DNA from: Arsukibacterium sp. UBA5043 | GTDB taxonomy: Bacteria > Pseudomonadota > Gammaproteobacteria > Enterobacterales > Alteromonadaceae | NCBI GenBank assembly: GCA_002415085.1 | Contig: DIBV01000005.1 | Location: forward strand, 1 to 64,000 | Length of the DNA: 64,000 nt | Direction of reading: 5' to 3' | Part shown: in pieces, positions 42,243 through 51,528 of the stretch | Position numbering within the stretch: the first letter of the stretch is position 1 | Layout of the letters: every line of letters begins with the position of its first letter | Made by a program: the position numbers and the translations under genes | The notes under the pieces: generated by a model | Databases searched by the model: none | What the model saw: the letters and a program-made list of their open reading frames with translations, nothing else | What the model was told of the DNA's origin: nothing

Positions 42243-43225
42243 CAGTAAAAGATTACGCCGCGGTGCTGGGTAAAACTGCCATTACTGACTGGGCAATGCA
42301 GCTGGACGTGGTGCCGGTAGCGCCAAGTCTGGTGTTGCGGTATGGCCAGTGGTGGCAATTTAATCAACTGTCTGAGATTGAACCCGGCTTGCCGTTGCCA
42401 GCACGTTTGGTTGCGTTGCTTCGTACCTTATGGCCGCAATTAAGTACTGCACCAGCTGCGGCGCCGGTGTTGTTGGTGTTACCGGAACAGCTGGCAGGCG
42501 AGCAGATGTTAGCCGAGTTTATCAGCGCACTGCAGCAAGAGTTTCCCTCGTTGCTAAGTCATGCTGCATGCCAACTATTTCCTTATGGCAGCAGTGCGGC
42601 ACTGTTAGCGCTTGCCACGGCCAGACAATTACTGGATAGCGGAGCCCCAGTGATATGGCTGATTGCTCTGGATAGCCCGGTTGCAAATGCGATGGAGCAG
42701 GCTGCAATGACGCGCGCTGCTGCAAAAGTAGGCCAGGACGCTGACTACTCAGAGAACCTGGAAACGGAACAAATCGTGTGGTCTGAGGCTGCGGTGGCTA
42801 TGGCGCTTACACAAAGCGATACCGGTTTACGGTGTCATTATCTGGCCTCAGATGCCACGGTTAGCACTGAAACCGATGAACTGGCTATAGGCAATCTATT
42901 TGACGGTGCCAGCGCGAATACTGACGGTCCGCTGAGCTGGTTGTATCTGGCAGATAACGGCAGTAGCGCGACAACAGCTTGCTGGCAGCCGCACTATCCG
43001 CGCTTAGCGCCGGTGATTGATGCCGCCACTCAGCTGAGCTTTCCAGCCTATTTTACCGGCGAGCTTGGCGCGGCTGGCGGAGTTTACCGATTGTTGCATT
43101 TGTACCTGGGGTATTTAAACGCAGGACACCGTGGTTTTACCCTGCAATGTGAAATTTCACAGCGTTTGTACCGCGCCGTGGCGGTTTTCAGCTGGCAACA
43201 AGCCAGTAATATATCTGACTCTTAA
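42227..43225 (+). CDS. Thiolase/ketosynthase-fold-like T6SS accessory protein
   Basis: 332-residue cytosolic protein whose pattern resembles the thiolase fold. GSSAALLALATARQLLDSGAP with VIWLIALDSPVANAM matches the nucleophile-elbow helix and the following strand. VWSEAAVAMAL matches the GEGAA-type strand, and GELGAAGGVYRLLHLYLGYLN with FTLQCEISQRLYRAVAV matches the C-terminal ketosynthase layer. The catalytic cysteine and the two histidines are not evident, so it is probably non-enzymatic. Thiolase-like proteins of this sort occur beside VgrG/PAAR/Rhs genes in other T6SS loci. AGGG precedes the ATG, which overlaps the previous gene; it ends 14 bases before the rhs start. Confidence 0.55.
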   Translation: MANCLAVKDYAAVLGKTAITDWAMQLDVVPVAPSLVLRYGQWWQFNQLSEIEPGLPLPARLVALLRTLWPQLSTAPAAAPVLLVLPEQLAGEQMLAEFISALQQEFPSLLSHAACQLFPYGSSAALLALATARQLLDSGAPVIWLIALDSPVANAMEQAAMTRAAAKVGQDADYSENLETEQIVWSEAAVAMALTQSDTGLRCHYLASDATVSTETDELAIGNLFDGASANTDGPLSWLYLADNGSSATTACWQPHYPRLAPVIDAATQLSFPAYFTGELGAAGGVYRLLHLYLGYLNAGHRGFTLQCEISQRLYRAVAVFSWQQASNISDS

Positions 43226-43239
43226 GGACAACAACTGGC

Positions 43240-46200
43240 ATGGTGGCGCATTCTTTAACCCTTAAATCCCGTTCAGGCAAAATGTATATCTTTTGCACTG
43301 ACAGCCAGGGCCAAAGTGGCGCGCCGCTAAACTTTACCAGCCGCGATGCTGCTACGCACTGGATCCGCCAGTCATTCGATCGCAGCGCCACCCAAAGTGA
43401 CAGTATCAGACAGGTGTATCAATGGTTTTGCCGTCAATCAGCGCAGGCAGATTTAGCAGCGCCGTTAAGCGCGGTGCGTGACGCTGAATTATGTCGCACC
43501 CTGGCCACAACCTTACTGGACGGCAAATTACTTGTTTTGCAGGTGCCGGAACGAAAAGCTGTATTGGGCGCAGCTGAGTCTGTCACGCCACCCAGGGCTA
43601 GCACTAAAACCATGAAACGGGGAGGCAAAGCTGCAGCCAGCAGTTCGGGTAATAGCAGCGCCGCCAGCAGGGCCCATGTTGTATCAGAAAAGAGCGGTAC
43701 CAATGCCGCCAGCCGGCAAACGCCCGAGACCGACAAGGTTGAAAAATGTGGTGATCCGGTGTCAATGTGTACCGGCGAAGAAATTCTTGAACTAACCGAT
43801 TTTGAGCTTGCCGGCCCCTTGCCGATGCAATGGCGACGCACGTACCGTTCCAGTCAAAGCCATCAGAATATTGGGTTTGGTTATGGCTGGCGCAGTAATT
43901 TTAACCTGCATATCGATAGCGTAAGTGATGAAGCCGGCACGACGACCCTGCGTTTGGTAAATGAAGAAGGGCGGCAACTGCATTTTAGTCGGCCAGAGCC
44001 TGGCCAGACCAGCTATCAACTCGCCGAAGAGCTGGCTCTGCGTGCAGAAACCGATGGCAGCCTGGTGTTATTAAAGCCAGATAATACGCACTGGATATTT
44101 GTACCTGCGGCCACTGATCCTGCCCCGGGAAACGATGATCAAGCCGGCAGAAAACGCTGGCTGCTGCATCAGGTAATGGATAGCCTGGGGCGTTATCTGC
44201 AGCTTTATTATAACCGGCAAAGCCGGCTGAGCCGTATTGATTATACCCGCAAAAAAGGCATTGAACTGCACTACAATGCTGCCGGCTTATTAAGCCGGAT
44301 TGAAGCTGTCAGCCTGAGTGAACAAGGAGCCAAAGGCACAGAGCTGTTGCTGGCGCAGTACCAGTACAACGACGAAAAAGAGCTAATCGGTGCAACCAAC
44401 AGTGGTGACGAAACAGAAAAATATCAGTACAGCCAGCATTTACTCACGGTACGGCAACGAGCCAGTGGCTTTTGTCATTATTTCAGCTGGCAGGGTAACG
44501 GCCCGGCAGCCCGCTGTGTTCGTAACTGGGGTGATAATGGCATTTATGACTATCGTTTCAGTTATGACGATAGCAATCACAGCGCCAGCAGTATCGATGG
44601 TAACGGCCATTGCTGGCAGTACTTTCATAATGAGCGAAATTTGCTGATAAAAAAGGTGGCACCGGATGGTGCGACCTGGCAATACAGCTGGAATAAGCAG
44701 GGCAAAAAAACTTCTGAAACATTACCGGACGGCAGCCAGACCCGCTTTTATTATAATGAAAACTCTCAGCTGGTTACTCTGGAACAAGCTGACGCAGCTA
44801 TTACGCATTTTCAATATAATGAGCTGGGCCAACGCAGCGTTATTATTGACGCTGAAGGGCGGCAATGGCGCCGGGAATACAGCGCTGGTGGGTTGTTATT
44901 ACAAGAATCTAACCCTGACAGCTCGGTTACGCGATACCAGTATAATGGTGAAAACCAGCTGGAGAAAGTGTATTTACCCGCAGGTGGCGTGCAGCGGTTA
45001 TTATGGAGTGATGAAAGCCAGCTACTGGCGGTGAAACATAACGATGCGCTAACCCGTTACAGCTATGACAGCCTGGGCCGGTTAAACGGCATGGTAGATG
45101 CCAGTGGTCTGGTAACTGAATACCATTACAACCCTGCTGGCAAGCTGTTAAAACAAGTGCAGTATCCGGCAGAAAGTGAAAGTCTGAGTGTTGCACAGCG
45201 TCTGGAGCAGCATTTCAGCTACGACGAGAGTGGCCGTTTACGAAGCACAACCAATGCCAATGGGGACATCGTTGAACGCCAGTACGGCGGATTAAGCCAA
45301 CCGAGCCGGCTGTTACAAGCAGATGGCAGTGCTTTTGACTACCAGTATGATAATGAACGTAACTTAACCGCCATTATGCGCAGCGACGGTGCCAGCTATC
45401 AGCTGGACTATGATGCTCAGGAGCGGCCGGTGCGTTTGCAGGGCTTTGATGGCCGCCAGCAGCATTTGCAGTACGATATTAACGGCAAAATTGCCGGCGT
45501 TCGAGACGGCAGTAAACGTCAGCTGAAAGTAAAGCGGGATAAACGCGGCCGGATCACCGAACAAACGGCGCTATATGGCCAGGCGCTGGCCAGTAATCAT
45601 TTTCACTATGACAAAATTGGCCGGGTATTGCGGGCCAGTAATGGCCAGCGCAAACTGCGGTTTAATTACCATTTAAACGGCCAGCTGACTGAGATATGGC
45701 AGGATAACAGCTGCACGTATCATCAGTATAATGAGCAAGGTAAATGCAGCACGACTCAGCTACCTGATGGCACCAACATAGACTACCGTTACAACGAAGA
45801 AGGCCAGCTGACCCAGCTGGCAGTAAATCAGCAGCCTGTAATTTGGCGCACCTTCGACAGTGCCGGGCGCGAAACTGCCCGCGAGTACAACAGCGGCCTG
45901 ATGCTGGAGCAGCAGTTTGATGCTTTTAACCGCTTAACCATGCAGCACTGGCGGCGGGGTGAGCTCGGGCAACAACGCCAGTACAGTTATACGCCATTGC
46001 ATCAGCTGCAAAAAGTAACGGATAACCAGCTGGGCAACACTGAGTATCAGTACAATTCGCTGGACCAGTTAATCAACAAGCAGCATAGCACAGACCCTAG
46101 CCAGAATGAGCGCCATCAATGGGATAGTTTTGGCAACCCCACTGGCGAAGGCATTGAAGTAAAACAAGACCGGCTGCTGCGCTATCACGATAAGCAGTAT

Positions 46201-47394
46201 CAGTACGATGACAGTGGCAACCAGTTACATGCTGCCTCTGGCCCAAGTAGCCAGCAGCGTGAGTTTAATGGCTTTAACCAGCTAACCAGCGTTAGCTGCA
46301 ACGGTGCTATCAGCCGCTACGAATACGATGCCCTGGGTAGACGCAGTGCTAAAATCAGCGGTGGCGAGCGCACCGAGTATTTCTGGGATGGCGATAAGCT
46401 TATCGGTGAGCGCTGTGCCGGTGAATATAGCTGGTATATCTTCGAGCCAGGCAGCAATAAACCATTATTACTACTGAAAAATGGCGCGATTTATTATTAC
46501 CAGTTAGACCAACTCGGCACGCCACTATCGTTAACCGACAGTGAAAACAATATCGTCTGGCAAGCCAGCTACTCAGTATTTGGTAAAGCGGCTGTAACGC
46601 GTAACGAAATTGATAACCCGTTACGTTTTCAAGGCCAGTATTTTGATAGTGAAACCGGGCTGCATTATAACCACTTTCGCTACTACGATCCCGAAACCGG
46701 CCGCTTTATCAGCCAGGACCCCATAGGCCTGCTAGGCGGCATTAACCACTACCAATATGCGCCTAATCATGTTAATTGGGTTGATCCGTTGGGGTTGAGT
46801 TGTAAGGAGGGGAAGCCATTTTACAAGACAACTGATCTATTGCCTGGATACAATGGCGAAAATGATCTAGACAATTGCATGCGTTGGAATAAACCAAATG
46901 TAGTTGAATACCTTGATGAAAAACAGAAATTAAAATTTGAACTTGAAGTCAGTAATGGTTTACTAGTAAACAAAATTTCAGGTCAGCCTTTCGATACGGG
47001 GGAGGCAATTTCAATTTGGGGAGGTGCTATATTTGTCATGGAAGCCGATGGACGTATATATGCTTCGAATTATCAAGAAAGAGAAATATTTCACCATTCC
47101 TCGTTAGCGAGTGGTGGTGCCGTTGCATCAGCGGGTACCTTGCAAGTCATTGATGGATTATTAACTGAAGTGAGTAATAAGTCAGGTCACTATGAAACTA
47201 CCCAAAAGCATAATAATCAGTTTTTCAAAGAATTAGAGAACCGTGGAATGAAGAATGATTTTTTAGATAAAGTTAAGAGAACTGGATATAGAAAAGACGG
47301 TTTTTCAATGAATGAAAAAACTCATGTAGATTTTAGAAAAGCGGAAGATTGGCAGACAGGTGAGGAAATTCCTGATGACTGGATGGAATTTTAA
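43240..47394 (+). CDS. Rhs-repeat T6SS effector with C-terminal toxin domain
   Basis: 1384 residues. An N-terminal region (1-165) ends in an Ala/Ser-rich linker. The DUF6531-type entry motif follows (GDPVSMCTGEEILELTDFEL, about 168-190). A long shell of YD repeats (for example YRYNEEGQLTQL, YSYDSLGRLNGM) runs to about residue 1140. The Rhs core closes with RYYDPETGRFISQDPIGLLGG and VDPLGLS (D1182), where such proteins cleave themselves. Residues 1188-1384 are the variable toxin, with HHSSLASGGAVASAG and SNKSGHYETT. From base 46800 the DNA becomes sharply AT-rich. No PAAR domain is present; the separate PAAR gene upstream likely delivers it. Toxin activity is unknown. Confidence 0.9.
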   Translation: MVAHSLTLKSRSGKMYIFCTDSQGQSGAPLNFTSRDAATHWIRQSFDRSATQSDSIRQVYQWFCRQSAQADLAAPLSAVRDAELCRTLATTLLDGKLLVLQVPERKAVLGAAESVTPPRASTKTMKRGGKAAASSSGNSSAASRAHVVSEKSGTNAASRQTPETDKVEKCGDPVSMCTGEEILELTDFELAGPLPMQWRRTYRSSQSHQNIGFGYGWRSNFNLHIDSVSDEAGTTTLRLVNEEGRQLHFSRPEPGQTSYQLAEELALRAETDGSLVLLKPDNTHWIFVPAATDPAPGNDDQAGRKRWLLHQVMDSLGRYLQLYYNRQSRLSRIDYTRKKGIELHYNAAGLLSRIEAVSLSEQGAKGTELLLAQYQYNDEKELIGATNSGDETEKYQYSQHLLTVRQRASGFCHYFSWQGNGPAARCVRNWGDNGIYDYRFSYDDSNHSASSIDGNGHCWQYFHNERNLLIKKVAPDGATWQYSWNKQGKKTSETLPDGSQTRFYYNENSQLVTLEQADAAITHFQYNELGQRSVIIDAEGRQWRREYSAGGLLLQESNPDSSVTRYQYNGENQLEKVYLPAGGVQRLLWSDESQLLAVKHNDALTRYSYDSLGRLNGMVDASGLVTEYHYNPAGKLLKQVQYPAESESLSVAQRLEQHFSYDESGRLRSTTNANGDIVERQYGGLSQPSRLLQADGSAFDYQYDNERNLTAIMRSDGASYQLDYDAQERPVRLQGFDGRQQHLQYDINGKIAGVRDGSKRQLKVKRDKRGRITEQTALYGQALASNHFHYDKIGRVLRASNGQRKLRFNYHLNGQLTEIWQDNSCTYHQYNEQGKCSTTQLPDGTNIDYRYNEEGQLTQLAVNQQPVIWRTFDSAGRETAREYNSGLMLEQQFDAFNRLTMQHWRRGELGQQRQYSYTPLHQLQKVTDNQLGNTEYQYNSLDQLINKQHSTDPSQNERHQWDSFGNPTGEGIEVKQDRLLRYHDKQYQYDDSGNQLHAASGPSSQQREFNGFNQLTSVSCNGAISRYEYDALGRRSAKISGGERTEYFWDGDKLIGERCAGEYSWYIFEPGSNKPLLLLKNGAIYYYQLDQLGTPLSLTDSENNIVWQASYSVFGKAAVTRNEIDNPLRFQGQYFDSETGLHYNHFRYYDPETGRFISQDPIGLLGGINHYQYAPNHVNWVDPLGLSCKEGKPFYKTTDLLPGYNGENDLDNCMRWNKPNVVEYLDEKQKLKFELEVSNGLLVNKISGQPFDTGEAISIWGGAIFVMEADGRIYASNYQEREIFHHSSLASGGAVASAGTLQVIDGLLTEVSNKSGHYETTQKHNNQFFKELENRGMKNDFLDKVKRTGYRKDGFSMNEKTHVDFRKAEDWQTGEEIPDDWMEF

Positions 47395-47996
47395 TGATTA
47401 ATAACTTGCCCAGAAACGTGTTTTCATTTCTATATACTATGTGGGGTGTTATCCCTAATAAAAATGCTACATTTCTCTCACCAAAAAAAATTAATGAAGC
47501 TAAAAAAGATTTAGCTAAACTGACTGCAGATTGTAAAGCGATAATTTGGATTCTTTCCCACAAAGAGGCAGACTACACTGACACCGTTGCGAAATGCTAT
47601 ACCAATGAAGATGTTTGGAATTTTGCTTCTAGTACAGCGATAATTTTTGAGTATGAAAAAATATTTGATTTGTGTGGTGTAAAATTCGATCGAAAAAAAA
47701 TAATAGGTAAAACTATTGAAGATGATGTTTTGAAATTCTATGTAGATTACCCTCCAGAAATAAATGTAATGAGATATCTATATAGTAATTTCAAAGATTT
47801 AAATTCTTTAGAAAATGATATTTCTGATAAATTTATGGGTAAAACTATGAAAATCTTAGAGGCTATAAAATCAATGTCACATTTTGATTCAGTCGATTAT
47901 GCAATTGCTCTTCAGGATTACGATCATCCGGACCGAGCTGAAAAGTTTTTCAGAACTTTAGAACAAGCATTGAATGAAACGATCACTAAACACTAG
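47394..47996 (+). CDS. Candidate immunity protein for the Rhs toxin
   Basis: 200-residue, AT-rich, lysine-rich soluble protein with no signal peptide. Its start codon shares one base with the rhs stop (TAATG), so it is made together with the toxin. Helical segments include INEAKKDLAKLTADCKAIIW and EKFFRTLEQALNETITKH. I do not recognise the family. Position immediately after a polymorphic Rhs toxin and the shared base composition are the usual marks of a cognate immunity gene. The cytosolic location suggests the toxin acts inside the cell. Confidence 0.65.
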   Translation: MINNLPRNVFSFLYTMWGVIPNKNATFLSPKKINEAKKDLAKLTADCKAIIWILSHKEADYTDTVAKCYTNEDVWNFASSTAIIFEYEKIFDLCGVKFDRKKIIGKTIEDDVLKFYVDYPPEINVMRYLYSNFKDLNSLENDISDKFMGKTMKILEAIKSMSHFDSVDYAIALQDYDHPDRAEKFFRTLEQALNETITKH

Positions 47997-48036
47997 TAAC
48001 AAAGCTTTGAGCAAAGGCCACACGCTAATAGTTTGC

Positions 48037-49431
48037 TTAACGAGGCTTGCCAGTAGAATCTTTGATTGAAACCCGTTCAAAAATAGTGCGTGCGCTGGTA
48101 ACGCGCCATATGGTGTTGCCAACGTCGTCGGCCACCAACAGGCCGCCATGCCCATCTACTACAACGCCAACAGGTCTGCCGCGGGCGTTGCCGTCGGCGT
48201 CAATGAAGCCTGACAGCACCACCTGCATCGGACCGGTTGGCATACCGTTAGCGAAGGGGACAAAGACAACTTCATAGCCGTTTAGTGGCTGGCGGTTCCA
48301 GGAACCATGCAGACCGATAAAGGCACCCTCTGCATAGCCGGCCACCGTATTGTTATTAAAGGCCAGACCTAACGGCGCGACATGTGCGCCCAGGGCAAAA
48401 TCTGGCGCCACAGCACTCGCCACCAGCTCTGGTTTTTGCGGACTAACACGTTTATCAATGTGTTGGCCGAAATAGCTGTATGGCCAACCGTAGAATGCAT
48501 CCCGGCGCACTGAGGTGAGGTAGTCGGGCACCAGGTCGCTGCCTAATTCGTCCCGTTCGTTTACTACCGCCCACAGTGCACCAGTCTCGGGCTCCCAGTC
48601 TAAGCCTACCGGATTACGCAGGCCGGTTGCGAATGTTCGCAACGCACCGCTGGCAATATCAATTTCGAGTATGGCAGCGCGCATATGCTCGGCATCGATG
48701 CCGTTTTCGGCGATGTTGCTATTTGAGCCAACGCCGACATATAGCTTGCTGCCATCGGCACTGGCGAGCAAACTCTTGGTCCAGTGGTGGTTCAATTCAT
48801 CGCCCTTGCCGGGTAAGTCAGTAACCTTGGTAGGCGTAGCGGTTATCGTTGTGTCACCGCGCTGATAAGGCATTTTTACTAATGCATTGGCGTTGGCCAC
48901 GTACAAGGTGTCTCCCACCAGCGCCATGCCAAACGGCGAATGCAGACCCTGCAAAAAAACAGTGCGTAATTCGGCTTTGCCGTCGCCATCGGTATCGCGA
49001 AGCAGTGAAATGCGGTTGGCGCTGGGTACGGCAGCCCCGGCTTTTGTCATGACCCGTTTCATTATCCAGCCTTTAATGCCGCCGATACCACTTTTCCCTG
49101 GGGGCGCATTGGTTTCGGCAACCAGTACGTCGCCATTTGGCAGAACGTACAGCCAGCGTGGATGCTCGAGGCCGTCGGCAAAGGATGTGACCTTCATGTT
49201 TGACGCCGGGGTTGGCGTGACACCGTTTGGCCAGCCGACTGCTGGTGCGATATTGACGGTGGGGATCAGAGAAGGGTTAGGCGGCGGTAGTAGCGGATCA
49301 GTGCCGGTGCCGGCCTTTGCAGATAATTGGGCGCGCCCGCTACAGGCTGACATAAGAATTAGCAAAGAAAGCATTACCCACGGCAAGAGCGTTGTTCTCA
49401 AGGCAATACTCCTGCAGTGGTTATCGTTCAA
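48037..49431 (-). CDS. Lipoprotein PQQ-type sugar (sorbosone-like) dehydrogenase
   Basis: 464-residue periplasmic lipoprotein. A signal sequence ends in the lipobox LMSAC. The six-bladed propeller shows [77 protein letters not shown] and [18 protein letters not shown], typical of L-sorbosone dehydrogenase-like proteins. [18 protein letters not shown] and the C-terminal [19 protein letters not shown] complete it. It probably oxidises sugars with PQQ; the exact substrate is unknown. It is the second such enzyme in the window, but is of a different subfamily from the one at 5215. It is convergent with the immunity gene. Confidence 0.82.
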   Translation of the reverse strand: MNDNHCRSIALRTTLLPWVMLSLLILMSACSGRAQLSAKAGTGTDPLLPPPNPSLIPTVNIAPAVGWPNGVTPTPASNMKVTSFADGLEHPRWLYVLPNGDVLVAETNAPPGKSGIGGIKGWIMKRVMTKAGAAVPSANRISLLRDTDGDGKAELRTVFLQGLHSPFGMALVGDTLYVANANALVKMPYQRGDTTITATPTKVTDLPGKGDELNHHWTKSLLASADGSKLYVGVGSNSNIAENGIDAEHMRAAILEIDIASGALRTFATGLRNPVGLDWEPETGALWAVVNERDELGSDLVPDYLTSVRRDAFYGWPYSYFGQHIDKRVSPQKPELVASAVAPDFALGAHVAPLGLAFNNNTVAGYAEGAFIGLHGSWNRQPLNGYEVVFVPFANGMPTGPMQVVLSGFIDADGNARGRPVGVVVDGHGGLLVADDVGNTIWRVTSARTIFERVSIKDSTGKPR

Positions 49432-49563
49432 TCTGACCAGTATTCTGACCAGTATTTAGAGGCTAGATGGTAAGCAACTCAGTATAGCAACGCACGGCAA
49501 TATCACCAGGTAGACGCTGATTAACGTGGTATCGGCGCTATACCTGGTTGTATAACCGATGCC

Positions 49564-49956
49564 TTACGCAAATATCGCTCGGCCAGCAATACAAAATGCA
49601 GCTATTATGCCTATTGCCCATATGGTGGAACGTGGAGTGGCATAATCGAACCAGTAACAGATGTAATAAAGAATGCGACTGGCGATAAACACCCAGCCCA
49701 GAATAACGGTGGTGCTGTCTACTGCGTTTAGTGCTACGGCACTTAACACCGCGCAGCCGTAAATAATTAATGCTTCAAAGCTGTTGTAATGGGCGGCATT
49801 GGCACGCTGGCCAAAGCCTTTAAGGGCTGCCTGTTGTTCTCTGGGATTGTTGTTGTCATAGCCGCCGGATTTTTGCATGGCAAACGCCAGGGGCGCTTTG
49901 GCTAAAAATGGCAATAGCATGGCGATAAACAAGGTGAGTAAAAGCGTACTTAGCAT
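49564..49956 (-). CDS. MAPEG-family membrane protein
   Basis: 130-residue four-helix membrane protein of the MAPEG superfamily (membrane-associated eicosanoid and glutathione metabolism). Spans are visible at LLLTLFIAMLLPFLAKAPLAF, FEALIIYGCAVLSAVALNAV, TTVILGWVFIASRILYYICYW and IWAIGIIAAFCIAGRAIF. The conserved loop GFGQRANAAHYNSFEAL contains the usual Arg/Asn/Glu residues. Bacterial members may have glutathione transferase or peroxidase activity, but most are uncharacterised. It is transcribed toward the sugar dehydrogenase gene after a gap of 130 bases. Confidence 0.82.
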   Translation of the reverse strand: MLSTLLLTLFIAMLLPFLAKAPLAFAMQKSGGYDNNNPREQQAALKGFGQRANAAHYNSFEALIIYGCAVLSAVALNAVDSTTVILGWVFIASRILYYICYWFDYATPRSTIWAIGIIAAFCIAGRAIFA

Positions 49957-50128
49957 TGAAACATTCTCCGGTTGATGTTTAGCGCTCCAGTATAGCGCTG
50001 AGATTGAAAGAAACAGTATAACTTCAGCTTACTGCGTAGCGAGTGACCTGACCAGCTTAAATCTGGTACTCTGTGCGGTGGGCCATAAAAATAACAAATG
50101 CTAGAAGCATAGAGATGGAGCAAATCTG

Positions 50129-51496
50129 GTGAAGCACATTCTTATTTCGAAGTCGATTCCTAACTCAATTCCGATTTCTATTTTAATTTTAATTTTTACT
50201 ATAACTGGTTTAACAGGTTGCACTGAGGCAGATACACCGACGCCTTTACCTTTGCCAGATAAAGGGTCGCTGGTGTTGGTTGGCGGGGCGTTGGCGGCGT
50301 CAAATGCGCAGGTATATCAGAGATTTATTGAACTGGCCGGTGGGGCGCTGCAGGCGCGGATTGCCGTGGTTCCTGCGGCCAGTAGCCAGCCTGTTAAATA
50401 CTTTAAGCAATTTCAGAAGGACATGGAGCGTTATGGTCTGGATGAGGACCAGATAACCTTATTTCCGATTGCGGTAGCGGACGATAAAAGCACCGCCGAT
50501 TTAGATGAAAGTCAGTGGCGCCGTGGTGCTACTGATATACAGCTGGCAGAGCACCTTAGTCAGTATACCGCAGTGTGGTTTCTGGGCGGCGATCAGCTGA
50601 ACATTACCGCCACCCTGGCGCCCGATGGCCATAAATCAGTATTGCTTGAAGCTATATGGGCTTTATATCAGCGTGGTGGGGTGATTGGCGGAACCAGTGC
50701 CGGTGCAGCAATGATGAGTGATGTTATGATTGCGGCAGGTGATTCGTGGGGGGCGCTGACAGAAGGCACTACCGAGAGTTATAACGGCATGCAGGATCAG
50801 GAGAATGGTCCGCTAATGCTGGCACCGGGTCTGGGTCTTTTTCCCCATGCCATTATTGATCAGCACTTTGACCGCAAAGCCCGTTTTGGCCGTTTGATTG
50901 TGGCGGCCGAACTAAACAAAGCAACCTTTCCGCTGGGCTTTGGCATCGATGAGAATACCGCGCTGGTATACACTGCGGCGAATCATAGTGTTCAGGTTAT
51001 TGGCGCCGGTTCGGTTACCGCCATTGATGTGAGTCATGCCAGGCGGATTGACAACCCCCACGGCTATCATATTGAAAATGTGCGGATCAGCGTGATGCAG
51101 GGCGGAGATCATTATCATTTTGACACGGAGCAATTTGTGGCAAACCCACTGAAATCAGCGACTGTCGGCCATGAGTATCTTAATCTGGCAAAACCGGTGG
51201 TATCGGGTGTGTTCAGTCGTAATACCCGGCTAAAAGATCTGCTGACCTTTGATCTGGTTGACAATAAAGGCAGCACACAAGTGGTTAGCTATCTGCATCA
51301 GGGCGAAGGGATGGGTTTTACCCTGCGTTTTAGTCAGGACGAATATACTACAGGCTATTGGCAGTATCTCGATGGTTTGCTCGACAGTGGCAGTGCTTTT
51401 GGCGTTAAGCTGGATATTATACCCACCGAATTTAGTATTAAACCGTTAACAGCAACAACTGAGGTCGCCAGTTCAAAAGCCTTGGCAGCACAATAA
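50129..51496 (+). CDS. Lipoprotein cyanophycinase-like peptidase (S51 family)
   Basis: 455 residues. An atypically long hydrophobic N-terminus ends in the lipobox LTGC, so the protein is predicted to sit in the envelope. The S51 domain shows LVLVGGALAASNAQVYQRF, WFLGGDQLN, the nucleophile serine in GVIGGTSAGAAMMS, and DQHFDRKARFGRL, matching cyanophycinase. Cyanophycinase cleaves the Arg-Asp polymer into dipeptides; an exported form would scavenge external polymer. The C-terminal 150 residues are beta-rich with no known domain. The GTG start follows GGAG with 8 bases between. Confidence 0.82.
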   Translation: MKHILISKSIPNSIPISILILIFTITGLTGCTEADTPTPLPLPDKGSLVLVGGALAASNAQVYQRFIELAGGALQARIAVVPAASSQPVKYFKQFQKDMERYGLDEDQITLFPIAVADDKSTADLDESQWRRGATDIQLAEHLSQYTAVWFLGGDQLNITATLAPDGHKSVLLEAIWALYQRGGVIGGTSAGAAMMSDVMIAAGDSWGALTEGTTESYNGMQDQENGPLMLAPGLGLFPHAIIDQHFDRKARFGRLIVAAELNKATFPLGFGIDENTALVYTAANHSVQVIGAGSVTAIDVSHARRIDNPHGYHIENVRISVMQGGDHYHFDTEQFVANPLKSATVGHEYLNLAKPVVSGVFSRNTRLKDLLTFDLVDNKGSTQVVSYLHQGEGMGFTLRFSQDEYTTGYWQYLDGLLDSGSAFGVKLDIIPTEFSIKPLTATTEVASSKALAAQ

Positions 51497-51528
51497 TTAC
51501 GTTGGTCGGCGCTGTAAACAGCCGTTGT

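Noticed and set aside
44071-45564. Several minus- and plus-strand frames inside the rhs gene
   Set aside because: They are alternative-frame shadows of the YD repeats, whose low-complexity codon pattern keeps other frames open.
43740-46740. Rhs YD repeats considered as a DNA tandem repeat
   Set aside because: The periodicity is at the protein level only; the DNA copies are too diverged to form a nucleotide repeat or CRISPR-like array.
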